From CAVXYG01 sp963706835 (GTDB lineage Bacteria > Actinomycetota > Actinomycetes > S36-B12 > GCA-2699445): a stretch of DNA of 64,000 nucleotides. Both the position numbers and the translations under genes were made by a program. The DNA is taken from positions 62,001-126,000 of the forward strand of contig CAVPOB010000036.1 in the NCBI GenBank assembly GCA_963706835.1, read 5' to 3'. The notes beneath the pieces are model-generated. The model saw only the letters and a program-made list of their open reading frames with translations, was not told where the DNA came from and searched no databases. Of the stretch, positions 44,203-53,628 are shown piece by piece (position 1 is the first letter of the stretch; each line of letters opens with the position of its first letter).

Positions 44203-44643
44203 ATGCAACTTCCTTGGCAACTCGCTCTGTCGGACTGGGGCCGTGAGGAATACCTCCAGCGGCTGGTCACGACCTTGATCGTCGGCGGTGATCCGCCTCG
44301 CTGGAACACGCCCAGCAGACCGACCGAGCAGGGCCAGCGCTTCCTGCAACCCCTGGATGAAGTCGCCCACGGTGTGGAGTCGGACGGCCTGCGCCAGGTC
44401 CTGCCCGGCATGTTCGCCATGGAGGGCACCGCCAAACGGCACCTGGCCACCAACCACGTCTTCGACCAGGTCGACGACACCACCATCCGCGTGGGCTACA
44501 TCTTGACCGTGCTCGAAGCCGAGACCGCCCCGGCCGTCGTGGCCACCGCCTGGGTCACCGACACCTTCCACCACCAGGGCGGCACCTGGCTGGTGGACGA
44601 ACACGCCATCGCCATCGACGCCAGCTTCCAGGCCCCGGCATGA
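44203..44643 (+). CDS. SnoaL/NTF2-like protein
   Basis: A protein of about 146 residues. The C-terminal half is the SnoaL-like fold: AKRHLATNHVFDQVDDTTIR, VGYILTVLEAETAPAVVATA and WVTDTFHHQGGTWLVDEHAI. The N-terminal half (MQLPWQLALSDWGREEYLQR) lacks the usual catalytic or ligand segment, so it may be a distant or shortened member. Its TGA overlaps the ATG of the following SDR gene (ATGA). The start is uncertain; the frame is open from 43969. Confidence 0.65.
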   Translation: MQLPWQLALSDWGREEYLQRLVTTLIVGGDPPRWNTPSRPTEQGQRFLQPLDEVAHGVESDGLRQVLPGMFAMEGTAKRHLATNHVFDQVDDTTIRVGYILTVLEAETAPAVVATAWVTDTFHHQGGTWLVDEHAIAIDASFQAPA

Positions 44644-45362
44644 CCCCCGTTCCTTCCCCGACCGTGTTCGTGGCCGGCGGGGCCGGCTGAGTCGGGGCGG
44701 GGATCGTCAGCAGCTGGCTCGACGCCGGCGCGACCGTGGTCACCGTGTCACGCGACCAGACCAGGATCGATCGGCTGCGCCACGCTGCCGGCGAGGGTCA
44801 TCGTGATCGGCTGATCACCGCCGTGGGGTCGGCATCCGATCCGTCGGTGGTCGGCCGGTTGGCCGATGACCACGGCCCCTTCGACCAGGTCGTCGCCTCG
44901 ATCGGGGGCGGCGGCTGGGAACTCGGCCCACTCCAGGCGATGGACGCCGAGGGATTCGCAACTGTCGTGCGCGATGGCATCACCGCGCATTGGCAGGCAG
45001 CCAAGACCCTCCGCCCCTCCCTGAAACCTGGCGGCAGCCACGTCTTCATCAACGGCGGGGCGGCACTCGACATCGTCCCCGGCACCGGTCCGCTCTCCCT
45101 CGTCGCCCGAGCCCAACTGACCCTTGCCGAGATCTTCGACCTCGAGCACCCGCCACCCAAACCCCGAACCGTCAGCCTGATCCTCGGCTCACCCATCGCC
45201 ACTCCCCAGCGTGGCTCCCGGGTGGACCCGCACTGGCTGACACCCGGCGATGTCGGCGACGCCTGTGTGCGGATCCATCACGGCGTCGAGGCCAGCGGAC
45301 CGATCACCATCACCACCCGGGCCGACATCGCGCGACTCGGCGCCCCACCTCCGTCTGGTTGA
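44640..45362 (+). pseudogene. Short-chain dehydrogenase/reductase with in-frame UGA at the glycine motif
   Basis: An SDR of about 240 residues. MTPVPSPTVFVAGGAG is followed by a UGA codon at 44688-44690 and then VGAGIVSSWLDAGATVVTVS, VVASIGGGGWELGPLQAMDA, GGSHVFINGGAALDIVPGTG and later blocks, all in frame. The UGA occupies the TGxxxGxG position where Gly (GGA) or a similar residue is expected, so one G-to-T change explains it. The classical YxxxK is not clear either. The SnoaL-like gene upstream shares an ATGA. Read-through, sequencing error and a real nonsense mutation are all open. Confidence 0.8.
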
Positions 45363-45391
45363 TCTGGTCGATGCCGTCGGAGTCCGGATCG

Positions 45392-46243
45392 CTACGGCGT
45401 GCCCGGCGGGCCGGCCCGGCGGGTACGCACGTAGAGCAGCGCATCCGACCCGAGGCGCTTGCTGCTGGAGGCACCGTGGCCCTGGCCGGAGTAGAGGACG
45501 AGGGTGCAGTGGGGGATCAGGCGGGCGGCCTCCTCGGCGACCTCCTTGGGGACGAACATGTCCCGGTCCCCGCAGACCAGGAGGATGGGCACGCTGATCC
45601 GGGGCAGCGCGTCGCGCGCGTTGAACGCCCGTTCGGCCTCCGCCTCGACCATGATGTCGTGCCGGTAGTGCTCGTGCGGCGCCCCGCCCATCATCCGGCC
45701 CAGGCCCGGGGCCAGGATCCGGCGCAGCCACCGGTAGCGGTCCCCGGCGAGCATGTACTCGCCCATCGCCATGCCGGCGGCGATGCGGTCGCCGTCGCTG
45801 ACGCCCTGGGCCATGCGGTAATCGATGTCCTTGCCCCGGTCGCTGACCTCGTGGGCGGCCCCGGCGACGATGAAGTGCTCGGCGCGGTCCGGGTGATCGG
45901 CGGCCAGGTACAGCGTGATCATCCCGCCGTACGACACGCCGAGCACCAGGTCCACGTGGCCGTCGAACTCGTCATCGATCAGGGCGGCGTAGTCGTCGGC
46001 CATGTCGGCCACGCTGTGCCCCTGGGGCATGTTGCGGCGCCTCGTGACCACCCAGGCGCGGTAGCCGTCGTCCACCAGCGGGCGCAGCAGCGGCTGCACC
46101 CTTCGGCGCAGCATGAAGCCCGGGGGGAGGGCATTGCCGGGTCCTCCCGGGATGAAGATGAGCGACCTCGGGCCTTCGCCCCACGTGGCATAGGCCATCG
46201 AGTTGCTGAAGACGCCCGTCTGCACCCTGTCTCGGTCCGCCAT
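45392..46243 (-). CDS. Alpha/beta hydrolase
   Basis: A hydrolase of 283 residues. PGGPGNALPPGFML is the HGG-like oxyanion segment, the nucleophile lies in LGVSYGGMITLYLA, the acid in VCGDRDMFVPKEVA and the base in SGQGHGASSSKR. Substrate is unknown. ATG at 46243 is preferred over the GTG one codon earlier. The gene converges on the SDR reading frame, with 29 bases between stops. Confidence 0.87.
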   Translation of the reverse strand: MADRDRVQTGVFSNSMAYATWGEGPRSLIFIPGGPGNALPPGFMLRRRVQPLLRPLVDDGYRAWVVTRRRNMPQGHSVADMADDYAALIDDEFDGHVDLVLGVSYGGMITLYLAADHPDRAEHFIVAGAAHEVSDRGKDIDYRMAQGVSDGDRIAAGMAMGEYMLAGDRYRWLRRILAPGLGRMMGGAPHEHYRHDIMVEAEAERAFNARDALPRISVPILLVCGDRDMFVPKEVAEEAARLIPHCTLVLYSGQGHGASSSKRLGSDALLYVRTRRAGPPGTP

Positions 46244-46381
46244 CACAACCTCCCGGACTGCTGGTCGCGACCGCGCAGCGGGCCACGACGCGCGGTCTCA
46301 ACTCACCGTCCTCCCCGCCGGACCCGGCGGCCAGGGCCGATCGTCCCAGCCGGGGTCGAGGCGGCAGTCCGAGGCGCCCGG

Positions 46382-46873
46382 CTACGGGGCCGGCTCGGCC
46401 GGGCCGCCGCGGTGCGCGGCTTCGATGGCCCGCTTCAGTTCGGCCAGCGTGTCATCGATCTGCCGCTCGTAGCTCCTGCCCTTGGCCGCCATCCGGATCG
46501 CCACGCCCTCCAGGAACGGGATGGGGGAGGAGAGCTCCGCCCGCCAGGTCAGCCGCGTCCCGGCCGGCGCCGGTGCGAAGGTGATCGTGTCGGTGTCCTT
46601 GGTGACGGTGTGGTGCTTGTTGACGATGCGCTCGTTGGCGACGTGCTCCTCCCGGGTCGCCTTCGCGGTGTAGGTGATGGGCAGCACGAATCGGGTGCTC
46701 CACGACCATCCCGTGACCACGCCCTCCGGCGAGGTCGCCACGTCGGTGACGGCGACCCGCCGCCCGAGCGCGCGGGCCATCGCCTGCGTCTGCCGACGCG
46801 GGTCGGCCACGAAGGCGAACACCTCCTCCACGGGGGCCTCGATCTCGATGCTCCGGGTCGCTGAACTGGTCAC
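46382..46873 (-). CDS. SRPBCC family protein
   Basis: A START-like lipid/ligand-binding protein of 163 residues. SSATRSIEIEAPVEEVFAFV with DPRRQTQAM is the standard N-terminus and RLTWRAELSSPIPFLEGVAI the C-terminal strand. GGAGGAGGGG lies upstream of the chosen GTG. Ligand unknown. Confidence 0.85.
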   Translation of the reverse strand: MTSSATRSIEIEAPVEEVFAFVADPRRQTQAMARALGRRVAVTDVATSPEGVVTGWSWSTRFVLPITYTAKATREEHVANERIVNKHHTVTKDTDTITFAPAPAGTRLTWRAELSSPIPFLEGVAIRMAAKGRSYERQIDDTLAELKRAIEAAHRGGPAEPAP

Positions 46874-47609
46874 GGCCCCTCCTCCCGACTCCCTGCCGGT
46901 GTCCGCACCCCCAGGCAACCACCGCAGCCGAGGCTTCTCCAGGGCCCGATGACCCAGCGGATGGGAAGGGGCCTTGGTCGAGGAGCACGCGGCCCCCTGC
47001 GCAGGGCGTGACGATCCGGTACGAGGTGCCCGACGTGGCCCGAGCCGTCGCTACGGCGGTATCGGCCGGCAATGGCGGAGCAGTTCCGAGATCGGACCAT
47101 GGCCCGGGATGACGGACGCCCCGCATCGTGGTCGCCGTCGGCGGCCTGTCGCCGCGACGCGTGCTGCACTGGTTCCCCGCAGCGGGAACGTGCTGACGCG
47201 GTGAGCGAGCAGATCCTGGCGGCGACCATCCCCCTGTTGCAGCCACGTCAGCTGTGGTTCCGCCTCACCTCGGAGACGGACGTCGTGGAGGAGCCGAACG
47301 GCCAGGAGGTCGCCGGGGACTGACGCAGCAGCCGGCGTTCGGAGGCGGCGGGGCTGCATGCGCGGACGACGCGTCCGGCCTCCGGGTCTGGCGACGGAGT
47401 GGCCGCGGCGGCAGCGAAGCAGATCGCCCCAGAGGCCGCACTTGGTCATGTCGGACCCTCGTGGCACTGTGGATTCAGGTCAAGAGCAGGCAGCGTTGAC
47501 GCCCTCCGGCGAGCTGCCTCGGCAACCGCTCGCCTCGGCACGGTGCCCCCGGAGGAAGACCGGCCCCGCCGGGAACTCGGTGGGGAACCGACGGCCCTTG
47601 GAGACACCC
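46874..47609. other. Intergenic region with a doubtful small reading frame
   Basis: About 730 bases. A plus-strand frame ending at 47323 contains SEQILAATIPLLQPRQLWFR and LTSETDVVEEPNGQEVAGD, which looks like the end of a small protein or a relic, but its start and family are unknown. Nothing else is visible. Confidence 0.4.
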
Positions 47610-48572
47610 ATGTCCCCCTCTGTCCCTGCATCCCTGCTGCCCCTCGCCGACGGGTTCAACCCGCGGCTTCTTCCCAACCTCACCCCGCCGGTCGCCGGCG
47701 TCCGCTCGTGGGAGTGGCTGGCCGATCCGTCGGTGGATCCGGCGCAGAAGGAGGCCTACCTGGAGCAGTTCCGGCGCGGGCCCGGGACGGTCGACCCGTG
47801 CCAGCGCGGCCTGCAGGTCGAGCCGCTCGCGACGAGCGACGTGATCGACAGCCACCTCACCCAGGACATCGTCTGGGAGCTGGCAGGTGCACCCCCGGTG
47901 ACGGTGGGGTTCGGCGCGGCCACGGAAGCCGAGTCCACCGACGTCTGGCCGTTCTCGGTCCCGGTGGCCGTGATCGGCACCGTCGCGCCGTCGCGCGATG
48001 CGGTCCGGGCGCTGGGCCGGCGCGTTCGCGAGGAACTCACCGCCTCCCTCACCGAGCAGGGGATCCGCCTGCGGACGGCGACCGCGGTCGATGTCGGCCG
48101 GCGCTGGCACGAGCCGGTCGTGATCGCCGACTACACGGTGGAGTCCATCGTCCGAACCGCCGCCCGCCTCCACCTGCAGCCGTTCTACTCCGTCTGGCGG
48201 GTCGCGGACAGCCGCACCGTCGTGGAAGTGGTGGACGTTGCCACCGGCGATGTGGTGGCGCAAGGCTCCGGCCGTGTCGGCCAACTCAGCACCCGCACCT
48301 GCCCGATGATCCCGGGATCGCAGTGCGGCGACCTGTGCAAGGTGACCGGCGGACCCTGGATCTCGCACTCCATCCACGCGATGGCGCGCTGGGAGAAGAA
48401 GCGGGCCCGGATGATCGACGCCCTGGGCTGCGACACCTGCGGCGACGGGGCGATCACCCTCTTCATGGGGAAGGTGATGGGTGGCGGCCGCCGGACCTAC
48501 TCCGCCGCCCCCGAGCCCGGTCGCCAGAGCCGCCACGACCGCCTGGTGGCGCCGGAGGTGGAGCCGGGCTGA
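47610..48572 (+). CDS. Uncharacterised cysteine-containing protein
   Basis: A protein of 320 residues that I do not recognise. It has a proline-rich N-terminus, a central beta-rich region (VPVAVIGTVAPSRDAVRALG) and a cluster of cysteines in the last third: CPMIPGSQCGDLCKVTGG then GCDTCGDGAITLFMG. The pattern suggests a metal site. No signal peptide. TTGGAG precedes the ATG at 47610. Confidence 0.7.
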   Translation: MSPSVPASLLPLADGFNPRLLPNLTPPVAGVRSWEWLADPSVDPAQKEAYLEQFRRGPGTVDPCQRGLQVEPLATSDVIDSHLTQDIVWELAGAPPVTVGFGAATEAESTDVWPFSVPVAVIGTVAPSRDAVRALGRRVREELTASLTEQGIRLRTATAVDVGRRWHEPVVIADYTVESIVRTAARLHLQPFYSVWRVADSRTVVEVVDVATGDVVAQGSGRVGQLSTRTCPMIPGSQCGDLCKVTGGPWISHSIHAMARWEKKRARMIDALGCDTCGDGAITLFMGKVMGGGRRTYSAAPEPGRQSRHDRLVAPEVEPG

Positions 48573-48909
48573 CCGCACGCCCACGCCTGCGCCGGAACCT
48601 TCGCCGCCGGTCACGTCCACGTGTACCCGGCCGGACCTGGCCATGTCGCGGGCTGCGCGGGCACGGGGACTGCCGAACCGTTGACGGGCTGCGCCGCACG
48701 CCGGGCGGGCCCCGTGTCCGCCTAGGCGTCGCACCGTACGTGCGACGCCTGGGCGGAGGCCCGGCGCTGGGGACGGCCGCTCGCCGCCGTCCTCGGCGCC
48801 CTGCGGTTCGTGCTCGGGCGGACGCTGTCCAGCGGTGGCCTTCGAGTGCGGTGGCCCGGGGAGCTCCTGTCGGCGCGGGCTCCCCGGGCACCTGTTGCTC
48901 AACGGCAGA
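48573..48909. other. Convergent intergenic region
   Basis: About 340 bases between the cysteine-protein gene and the end of the broken hydrolase. No gene seen. GGCGTCGCACCG and GTGCGACGCC at 48726-48750 form a likely hairpin, a plausible terminator. Confidence 0.5.
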
Positions 48910-50530
48910 TCAGCCGCCGACGCAGCCGGTGTCCACCGGTGCGCGGGGGCTGTCGACGAAGCTGGCGATCATCGCATCGGCGCACTGGCTGGCCGGGTCC
49001 GTCTGGCTGTACCCGGCCACGCCGTGCCCGGCGCGGGGGAACTCGACGAACTGCGACCAGGGCCCGAGCATGTCGCTGACCTGCGCCGACACGGCCGGTG
49101 GTGTGCGCAGGACATCCAGGGAACCGGCCAGCACCAGGGAGGGGACCCCGACCTGGTGGATCCGGTAGCTCTGCGCGGGTGCCGGCTCGACACCGATCTG
49201 GTCGCACACGTTCGGCATCGTGGGCTCCCCCGATAGGAGGCCCGCGTAGATCGGTTCGGCTGCGATCACTGCGGCCAGGTCGGCCGGTTCGAGCAGCGGG
49301 GCGCGGGCGGCGCACTCCACGCCGATCCAGTGGCCGTCAGATGAGGCGAGCCCCGCGAAGACGGGGTACAAGAGCGCCAGATTCAAGTCGAGCACGGTTG
49401 ATGGGGAAGTAGGCCCAGCGACAGGGCGCGGTCGCCGGAGTCCCGTCGTAGTACTGCAGGTTCGCGCGAACAGTTCCAGCAGCGGCAACGTGTCCGGCAC
49501 GAGCATCCCCAGATGAAGCACCCAGATCGCGTCGTCGCCGGTGTACTGCATCGGGATCCCGGTGTACGGGTCGGTCCCGCTGTAGGGGGCGGCGTCGTAG
49601 CGCGCCTTGATCGCGGCCAGGCTCGACTCCACGGCGTCGCGGTCCAGGCCTGCGGCGTCGATCCACGCCCGGAACCCGGCCTTGCGCATGGCCAACACGC
49701 TGGCGGGATCGATCTCGGTGAACGGCGGGTGGACCGAATCGAGCACCACCAATCGCTGTCCGCCCGGCTGCTGCCGCAGCAGTTCGAGCGCCAGCGTCGT
49801 CCCGGCGGAGACCCCGTAGACGTTCCACTTCGGGACGCCGAGGGCCTGGCGCAGTGTCTGCGAGGTCCTCGGCCACGGCGGGACGGTTGTAGTCGTCGAG
49901 GTCCACGCCGGCGGCCCGCAGGGTCGCGGCGCAGTCGATGAGGGTCTGATCGACCCGCGCCTGCTCGGTGATCAGGTCGTCGGTGGTGCTGAGGTTCAGG
50001 TACCAGGCCGTGGCGGACCAGCTGAGGCCCAGCGCATCGTTCTGGCAGATCAGCGACGGTTGAGACCGCCCCGTGCCCCGTGTGTCCAGCATGATCAGGT
50101 CGCGCTGCTCGGCAAGCTGCTGCGCCCATCGCGGCAGCCCCGCCCCGGCAGGCCCGCCCCGGACTGGGTGAACGCGTCGATGCCGGACTGGCACGGCCCG
50201 CCGGTCAGCAGCAGGTCGGGATCATCGGGCGGGTCGGCCGTGCCGGCGTGCACGAGCACCACGGGCAGGACCACCGGTTGTCCTGCGCCATCGGCGACGT
50301 CCGGTCCGCCGGGACGGTGAGCAGCCCGCACTCGGCGTCGATGCCGGCCGGCAGCCGCCCCGCGAACTGCTCTGCGGTGCAGGGCACCATCTCGAAGTCC
50401 GGCTGGTACACCCCGCTGCCCGCCGAAGCCGGGCCGACCGCGAGGTCGGCGACGGCCGTCGCCGACAGGCCAGGTTGCGGTCGCGCCCAACCTTGTCGTC
50501 GCGGTGATCTGGGACGCTGGACAAACGAGA
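48910..50530 (-). pseudogene. TAP-like (tripeptidyl-aminopeptidase type) alpha/beta hydrolase, multiply frameshifted
   Basis: A secreted or lipid-anchored alpha/beta hydrolase of the S33-like family, broken into at least five pieces in different frames. In order: YQPDFEMVPCTAEQFAGRLP (about 50400), VVLPVVLVHAGTADPPDDPD, then LLLTGGPCQSGIDAFTQSGA, then AQQLAEQRDLIMLDTRGTGR and QPSLICQND, then WNVYGVSAGTTLALELLRQQ with the nucleophile elbow, a further shift near 49400-49440 and the C-terminal TAP block VPSLVLAGSLDVLRTPPAVS with AGHGVAGYSQ. Shifts lie near 50300, 50130, 49850, 49440 and 49400. As written it is non-functional. Confidence 0.75.
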
Positions 50531-50555
50531 GGCACGGAACGCACTTGAGCCCTAC

Positions 50556-50868
50556 GTTGGCGCTGATCCCCGCTGCTAGCAGGTCGGGCCACAGGGGACC
50601 GTGAGTCCCCATTCAGCCATCCCAGGATGGGAGACTCGCGGGAGTTGACGTGCTGTCAGGGCTGGGGCCAATGCGGGTCTCGACCATCGGCCCCTCGAGC
50701 GGAAGCGGGGCTGCGGCTCTGCCGGTTGAAACGGCGGCGATGCGGGAATCTCAGCACTCGTACTCCCGTAGCGGCCGCTGGTCGTGCACGACCCGGTGGC
50801 CGAGTTCCCGCAGCCTGGCCTCGATGGCCTCCGAATCGCCGAGGTCCAGCCAGTCGGCCAGTTCGTAG
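50556..50868. repeat. Direct repeat, left copy (313 bp)
   Basis: This stretch is nearly identical to 52908-53221, differing at scattered positions. It covers an intergenic hairpin region and the 3' end of a coding sequence on the minus strand. An inverted repeat GAGTC...CCATCCCAGGATGG...GACTC lies at 50601-50635. Confidence 0.85.
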
Positions 50869-50933
50869 GCAGCGACCTTGTGGTGTCGGAGCAGGACGAG
50901 CACTACTTCCAGTTCCTGCCCGCGCTGAAGCAT
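50751..50933 (-). pseudogene. Truncated C-terminal copy of the gene at 53008-53628
   Basis: Encodes LADWLDLGDSEAIEARLREL GHRVVHDQRPLREYEC, matching the C-terminal part of the 206-residue protein at 53008-53628 (ADWLDLGDSEAIEARLREL). The sequence upstream (MLQRGQELEVVLVLLRHHKV) does not match. It is a duplicated 3' end without the rest of the gene. It may still be translated, but probably is not functional. Confidence 0.7.
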
Positions 50934-51064
50934 CTGCTGGGCTTGGGGAAGTAGCCGGATCCGGTGAGTCCGGGGCCCAGCGACCCTGTTCGTTGGGGTG
51001 CTAGAGCTGGAGCCTATGCGGGAGCCCAGTCATAGGCGCAGACGCCCAACGGGCGCTGTGCGGA

Positions 51065-51460
51065 TCAGGCAGGGGCGCCCGACGTCTCCGGTGCTGCCGG
51101 AGCGACCGTCGTCGGCGACGATGCGGTGGCTGCGATGACATCGTGCAGCGTGTTGATCCGGCGCTGCAGGTAGCGGGTCTGCGACCAGAACCAGATCAGG
51201 CCCCAGAACCAGGTGGTGAAGGATCCCACTCGGGTGGGCGATCCGACGGAGGCATTGAGTCGGCCAGCGGTCTTGGCCAGCCCGTACAGGTTGAGGAATG
51301 GGATGATCTGCGACCACCATTTGCCGTTGGCGGGGACTTCGGTGCCGGTGACCGCCGCCAGTTCCTTGTTGATGCGGTGGTGCCAGACGAGGTAGTAGAT
51401 CCCCAGGGTGATCAGGCTCAACCACCACACGCCCCAGGCGCTCTGCTTGCGTACGTTCAT
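51065..51460 (-). CDS. DUF4234 membrane protein
   Basis: A protein of 131 residues: SAWGVWWLSLITLGIYYLVW with HHRINKELA is the DUF4234 start, then IIPFLNLYGLAKTAGRLN and FTTWFWGLIWFWSQTRYLQR. Two or three membrane helices. The C-terminal 25 residues are Ala/Pro/Ser-rich. Function unknown. It lies between the two direct-repeat copies. Confidence 0.85.
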   Translation of the reverse strand: MNVRKQSAWGVWWLSLITLGIYYLVWHHRINKELAAVTGTEVPANGKWWSQIIPFLNLYGLAKTAGRLNASVGSPTRVGSFTTWFWGLIWFWSQTRYLQRRINTLHDVIAATASSPTTVAPAAPETSGAPA

Positions 51461-51659
51461 GCGTTGCTCGCGTTGGACCGCGGCAGCTCAGCCGCGGCTC
51501 GACCTGATCACGCCCGGGCCGAGTCCTGGCCAATCCTCACCGCGGTGCGCAGCGGGCAAGCATTGGGTAAGGAGTGGACGGCCTACGCGCGAGAAGTCGG
51601 TTCCAGCCGCGGTCTGCGACTCCGCCGACAGCGACGGCCGCTCGAATTGAGCGCTCCGC

Positions 51660-52790
51660 CTACGGCTGGAAGGGGCTGGCGACCAGATAGTCGTGAGCCG
51701 CGCCGTAGACGTCTTCGCACGGCCGGCCGTCACCGTCCTCGTCCCAACTGGTCGGCTGTCCCAGTTCCAGCCACTTGTAGTAGACCTGGTCGTAGGACAG
51801 TCGCACCTCGGACAGCCATTTCACTGAGCCGTCGGGACGCGGGGGAGGCGCGGTGGCGAAGTCGCTGCACGTGCTGTCGGGCGGATAGTCCTCCAGCGTG
51901 GGCATCAGATCACGGTCGGGAGCGGCCACGACGTAGCGGCCGTCGTCATCGAGCACGCTGAAGTACAGGTGCGGGTCCGCCGATGCTGGGCCGCCGTCTG
52001 CTGGCATCCGCAGGCAGTCCATGGTTGCTCCAGCCGCGGGCGGGTCTGTGGAGCCGCAGTCGCGCAAGACCGTGTCCCTCGTGACGCCGATCAAGACCGC
52101 CTGAGCATGGCGGCGCACGCCCTCCATGGTCAGGCCAGTTGCGGTGGTCGGGGCAGGCGCCAGAGGCGAATCGAAGACCGCGGCAACGAGGTCAGCGGGG
52201 TAGTCCGCATCGCACGGCTGCCCGTTGCCATCCGGATCCATCGCAGCCGGGCTGCCGCTGCTCAACCAGTAGTGCACCAGTGCGGGGTAGGACAGCCGTT
52301 GCTCGCCCCCGTCGACTGGTCGGGGCGCGGCAAGCACCGCGCACGAGGTGGTGCCGGCCGCGAAGTGGTCGGGGTGGAGTGTGCCGATAGAGGGATCCAC
52401 CGTCGCGAACGTGAACCGGCCGGTGTCGTCCAGCACGGAGACCAGTTGGGTGACATTAGTCGCCTGGGCGCAGTCCTCGCAGTCGTCGACCCACCGGCAG
52501 GTCACCGCTGAACCGGCGGTCACCGGATCGGGCCCCTCGCACCAGAACCGCCCAGGCTGGGTCCCCGGGATCGGTGCCCCCCAGTACTGCTGGATCTGCC
52601 GGTGAGTGACGATCTCCTCGACGCTCTCCTCGAGGTCGGCCAGCGCGACCGGCGCCGAGGGTGGCGGTGCGGTCGACCTGTTCGGGGTAGTCGGGGCAGT
52701 TGGGTCGGTTGCGCCGTCCGCACATCCTGCCAGCGCCAGCAGCAGGGCCAGTCCGAGGGCGGCGGCAGCCCGCCGCAGCCGTGTCTCCAT
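51660..52790 (-). CDS. Lipoprotein with two Excalibur-like motifs
   Basis: A protein of 376 residues. Lipobox LALAGC (Cys about residue 22) follows a basic N-terminus METRLRRAAAALG, so it is anchored to the outer face of the membrane. After a Pro/Thr linker there are two halves. Each has a short D-x-D-x-D/N-G-x-x-C motif: DPDGNGQPCDADYP and DEDGDGRPCEDVYG, resembling the Excalibur calcium-binding motif. GGGGGAACC precedes the ATG. Function unknown. Confidence 0.85.
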   Translation of the reverse strand: METRLRRAAAALGLALLLALAGCADGATDPTAPTTPNRSTAPPPSAPVALADLEESVEEIVTHRQIQQYWGAPIPGTQPGRFWCEGPDPVTAGSAVTCRWVDDCEDCAQATNVTQLVSVLDDTGRFTFATVDPSIGTLHPDHFAAGTTSCAVLAAPRPVDGGEQRLSYPALVHYWLSSGSPAAMDPDGNGQPCDADYPADLVAAVFDSPLAPAPTTATGLTMEGVRRHAQAVLIGVTRDTVLRDCGSTDPPAAGATMDCLRMPADGGPASADPHLYFSVLDDDGRYVVAAPDRDLMPTLEDYPPDSTCSDFATAPPPRPDGSVKWLSEVRLSYDQVYYKWLELGQPTSWDEDGDGRPCEDVYGAAHDYLVASPFQP

Positions 52791-52907
52791 GGTTCCCCCT
52801 TGGTTCAAGGCTGGCTCGAGCCAGCGCAGCGTCCCAGGGTCCGAGGTCCCATGTGGGGGTGGCGAGGAACGGTGCGCAGTGAGGCCGGGCCAGCTGATCG
52901 GCCCGAT

Positions 52908-53221
52908 GTTGGCGCTGATCCCCGCTGCGAGCAGGTCGGGCCACAGGGGACCGTGAGTCCCGATTCAGCCATCCCAGGATGGGGGACTCGCGGGTGTTGA
53001 CGTGCTGTCAGGGCTGGGGCCGATGCGGGTCTCGACCATCGGCCCTTCGAGCGAAAGTGGGGCTGCGACTCTGCCCGTTGAAGCGGCGGCGATTGCGGGG
53101 ATCTCCGTACTGGTACTCTCCCAGCAGTCGCTGGTCGTGCACGACCCGGTGGCCGAGTTCCCGCAGCCTGGCCTCGATGGCCTCCGAATCGCCGAGGTCC
53201 AGCCAGTCGGCCGGTTCGTAG
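52908..53221. repeat. Direct repeat, right copy
   Basis: Second copy of the 313-bp sequence of 50556-50868, in the same orientation. Here it includes the real C-terminal coding part of the 206-residue protein. The GAGTCCC...GGGACTC inverted repeat with inner CCATCC/GGATGG is perfect in this copy (52953-52987). Confidence 0.85.
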
Positions 53222-53628
53222 TCGAGCCCCACGCCGAAGTCGCGGTTGGCGAACTCCTCCATGATTTCCTGGGGGGCGTGCTCCGCGGTCCGTAACCTCG
53301 CGAGCGGGAAGTGGAAGTAGTAGAAATCGTCACCGAACCACGACACGACGTCGTAGGGGTGGCTGTCGGGCAGTTCGTCGAAAGGGACGACGTCGCTGTC
53401 CGGATCGTCCTCATCGACGAGCACCGGATTCGTACCGAAGTACGAGTAGGCCTCTTCGACCAATGCCAAAGCGGCGGGGTCCCCGCGGCGGACTTCGCCC
53501 AGCGTCCCGCTGTTCAAAGTGCGGATAAGGGCCGCGTCGGCCCGCGCCACGTCCAATGGGATGACCGCCAGGTTGTCGCTCATCGGATCGACGCCGACCA
53601 CGTAGTCGATCGGGCCAGTGCCGCTCAC
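53008..53628 (-). CDS. Uncharacterised acidic protein
   Basis: A soluble protein of 206 residues, rich in Asp and Glu: GPIDYVVGVDPMSDNLAVIP, LVDEDDPDSDVVPFDELPDS, VVSWFGDDFYYFHFPLARLR and DWLDLGDSEAIEARLRELGH. The tail NRRRFNGQSRSPTFARRADG is basic. I do not know the family. GTG 53628 has GGGGACA upstream; the internal ATG at 53583 is the alternative. Its C-terminal segment is duplicated at 50751-50868. Confidence 0.75.
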   Translation of the reverse strand: MSGTGPIDYVVGVDPMSDNLAVIPLDVARADAALIRTLNSGTLGEVRRGDPAALALVEEAYSYFGTNPVLVDEDDPDSDVVPFDELPDSHPYDVVSWFGDDFYYFHFPLARLRTAEHAPQEIMEEFANRDFGVGLDYEPADWLDLGDSEAIEARLRELGHRVVHDQRLLGEYQYGDPRNRRRFNGQSRSPTFARRADGRDPHRPQP

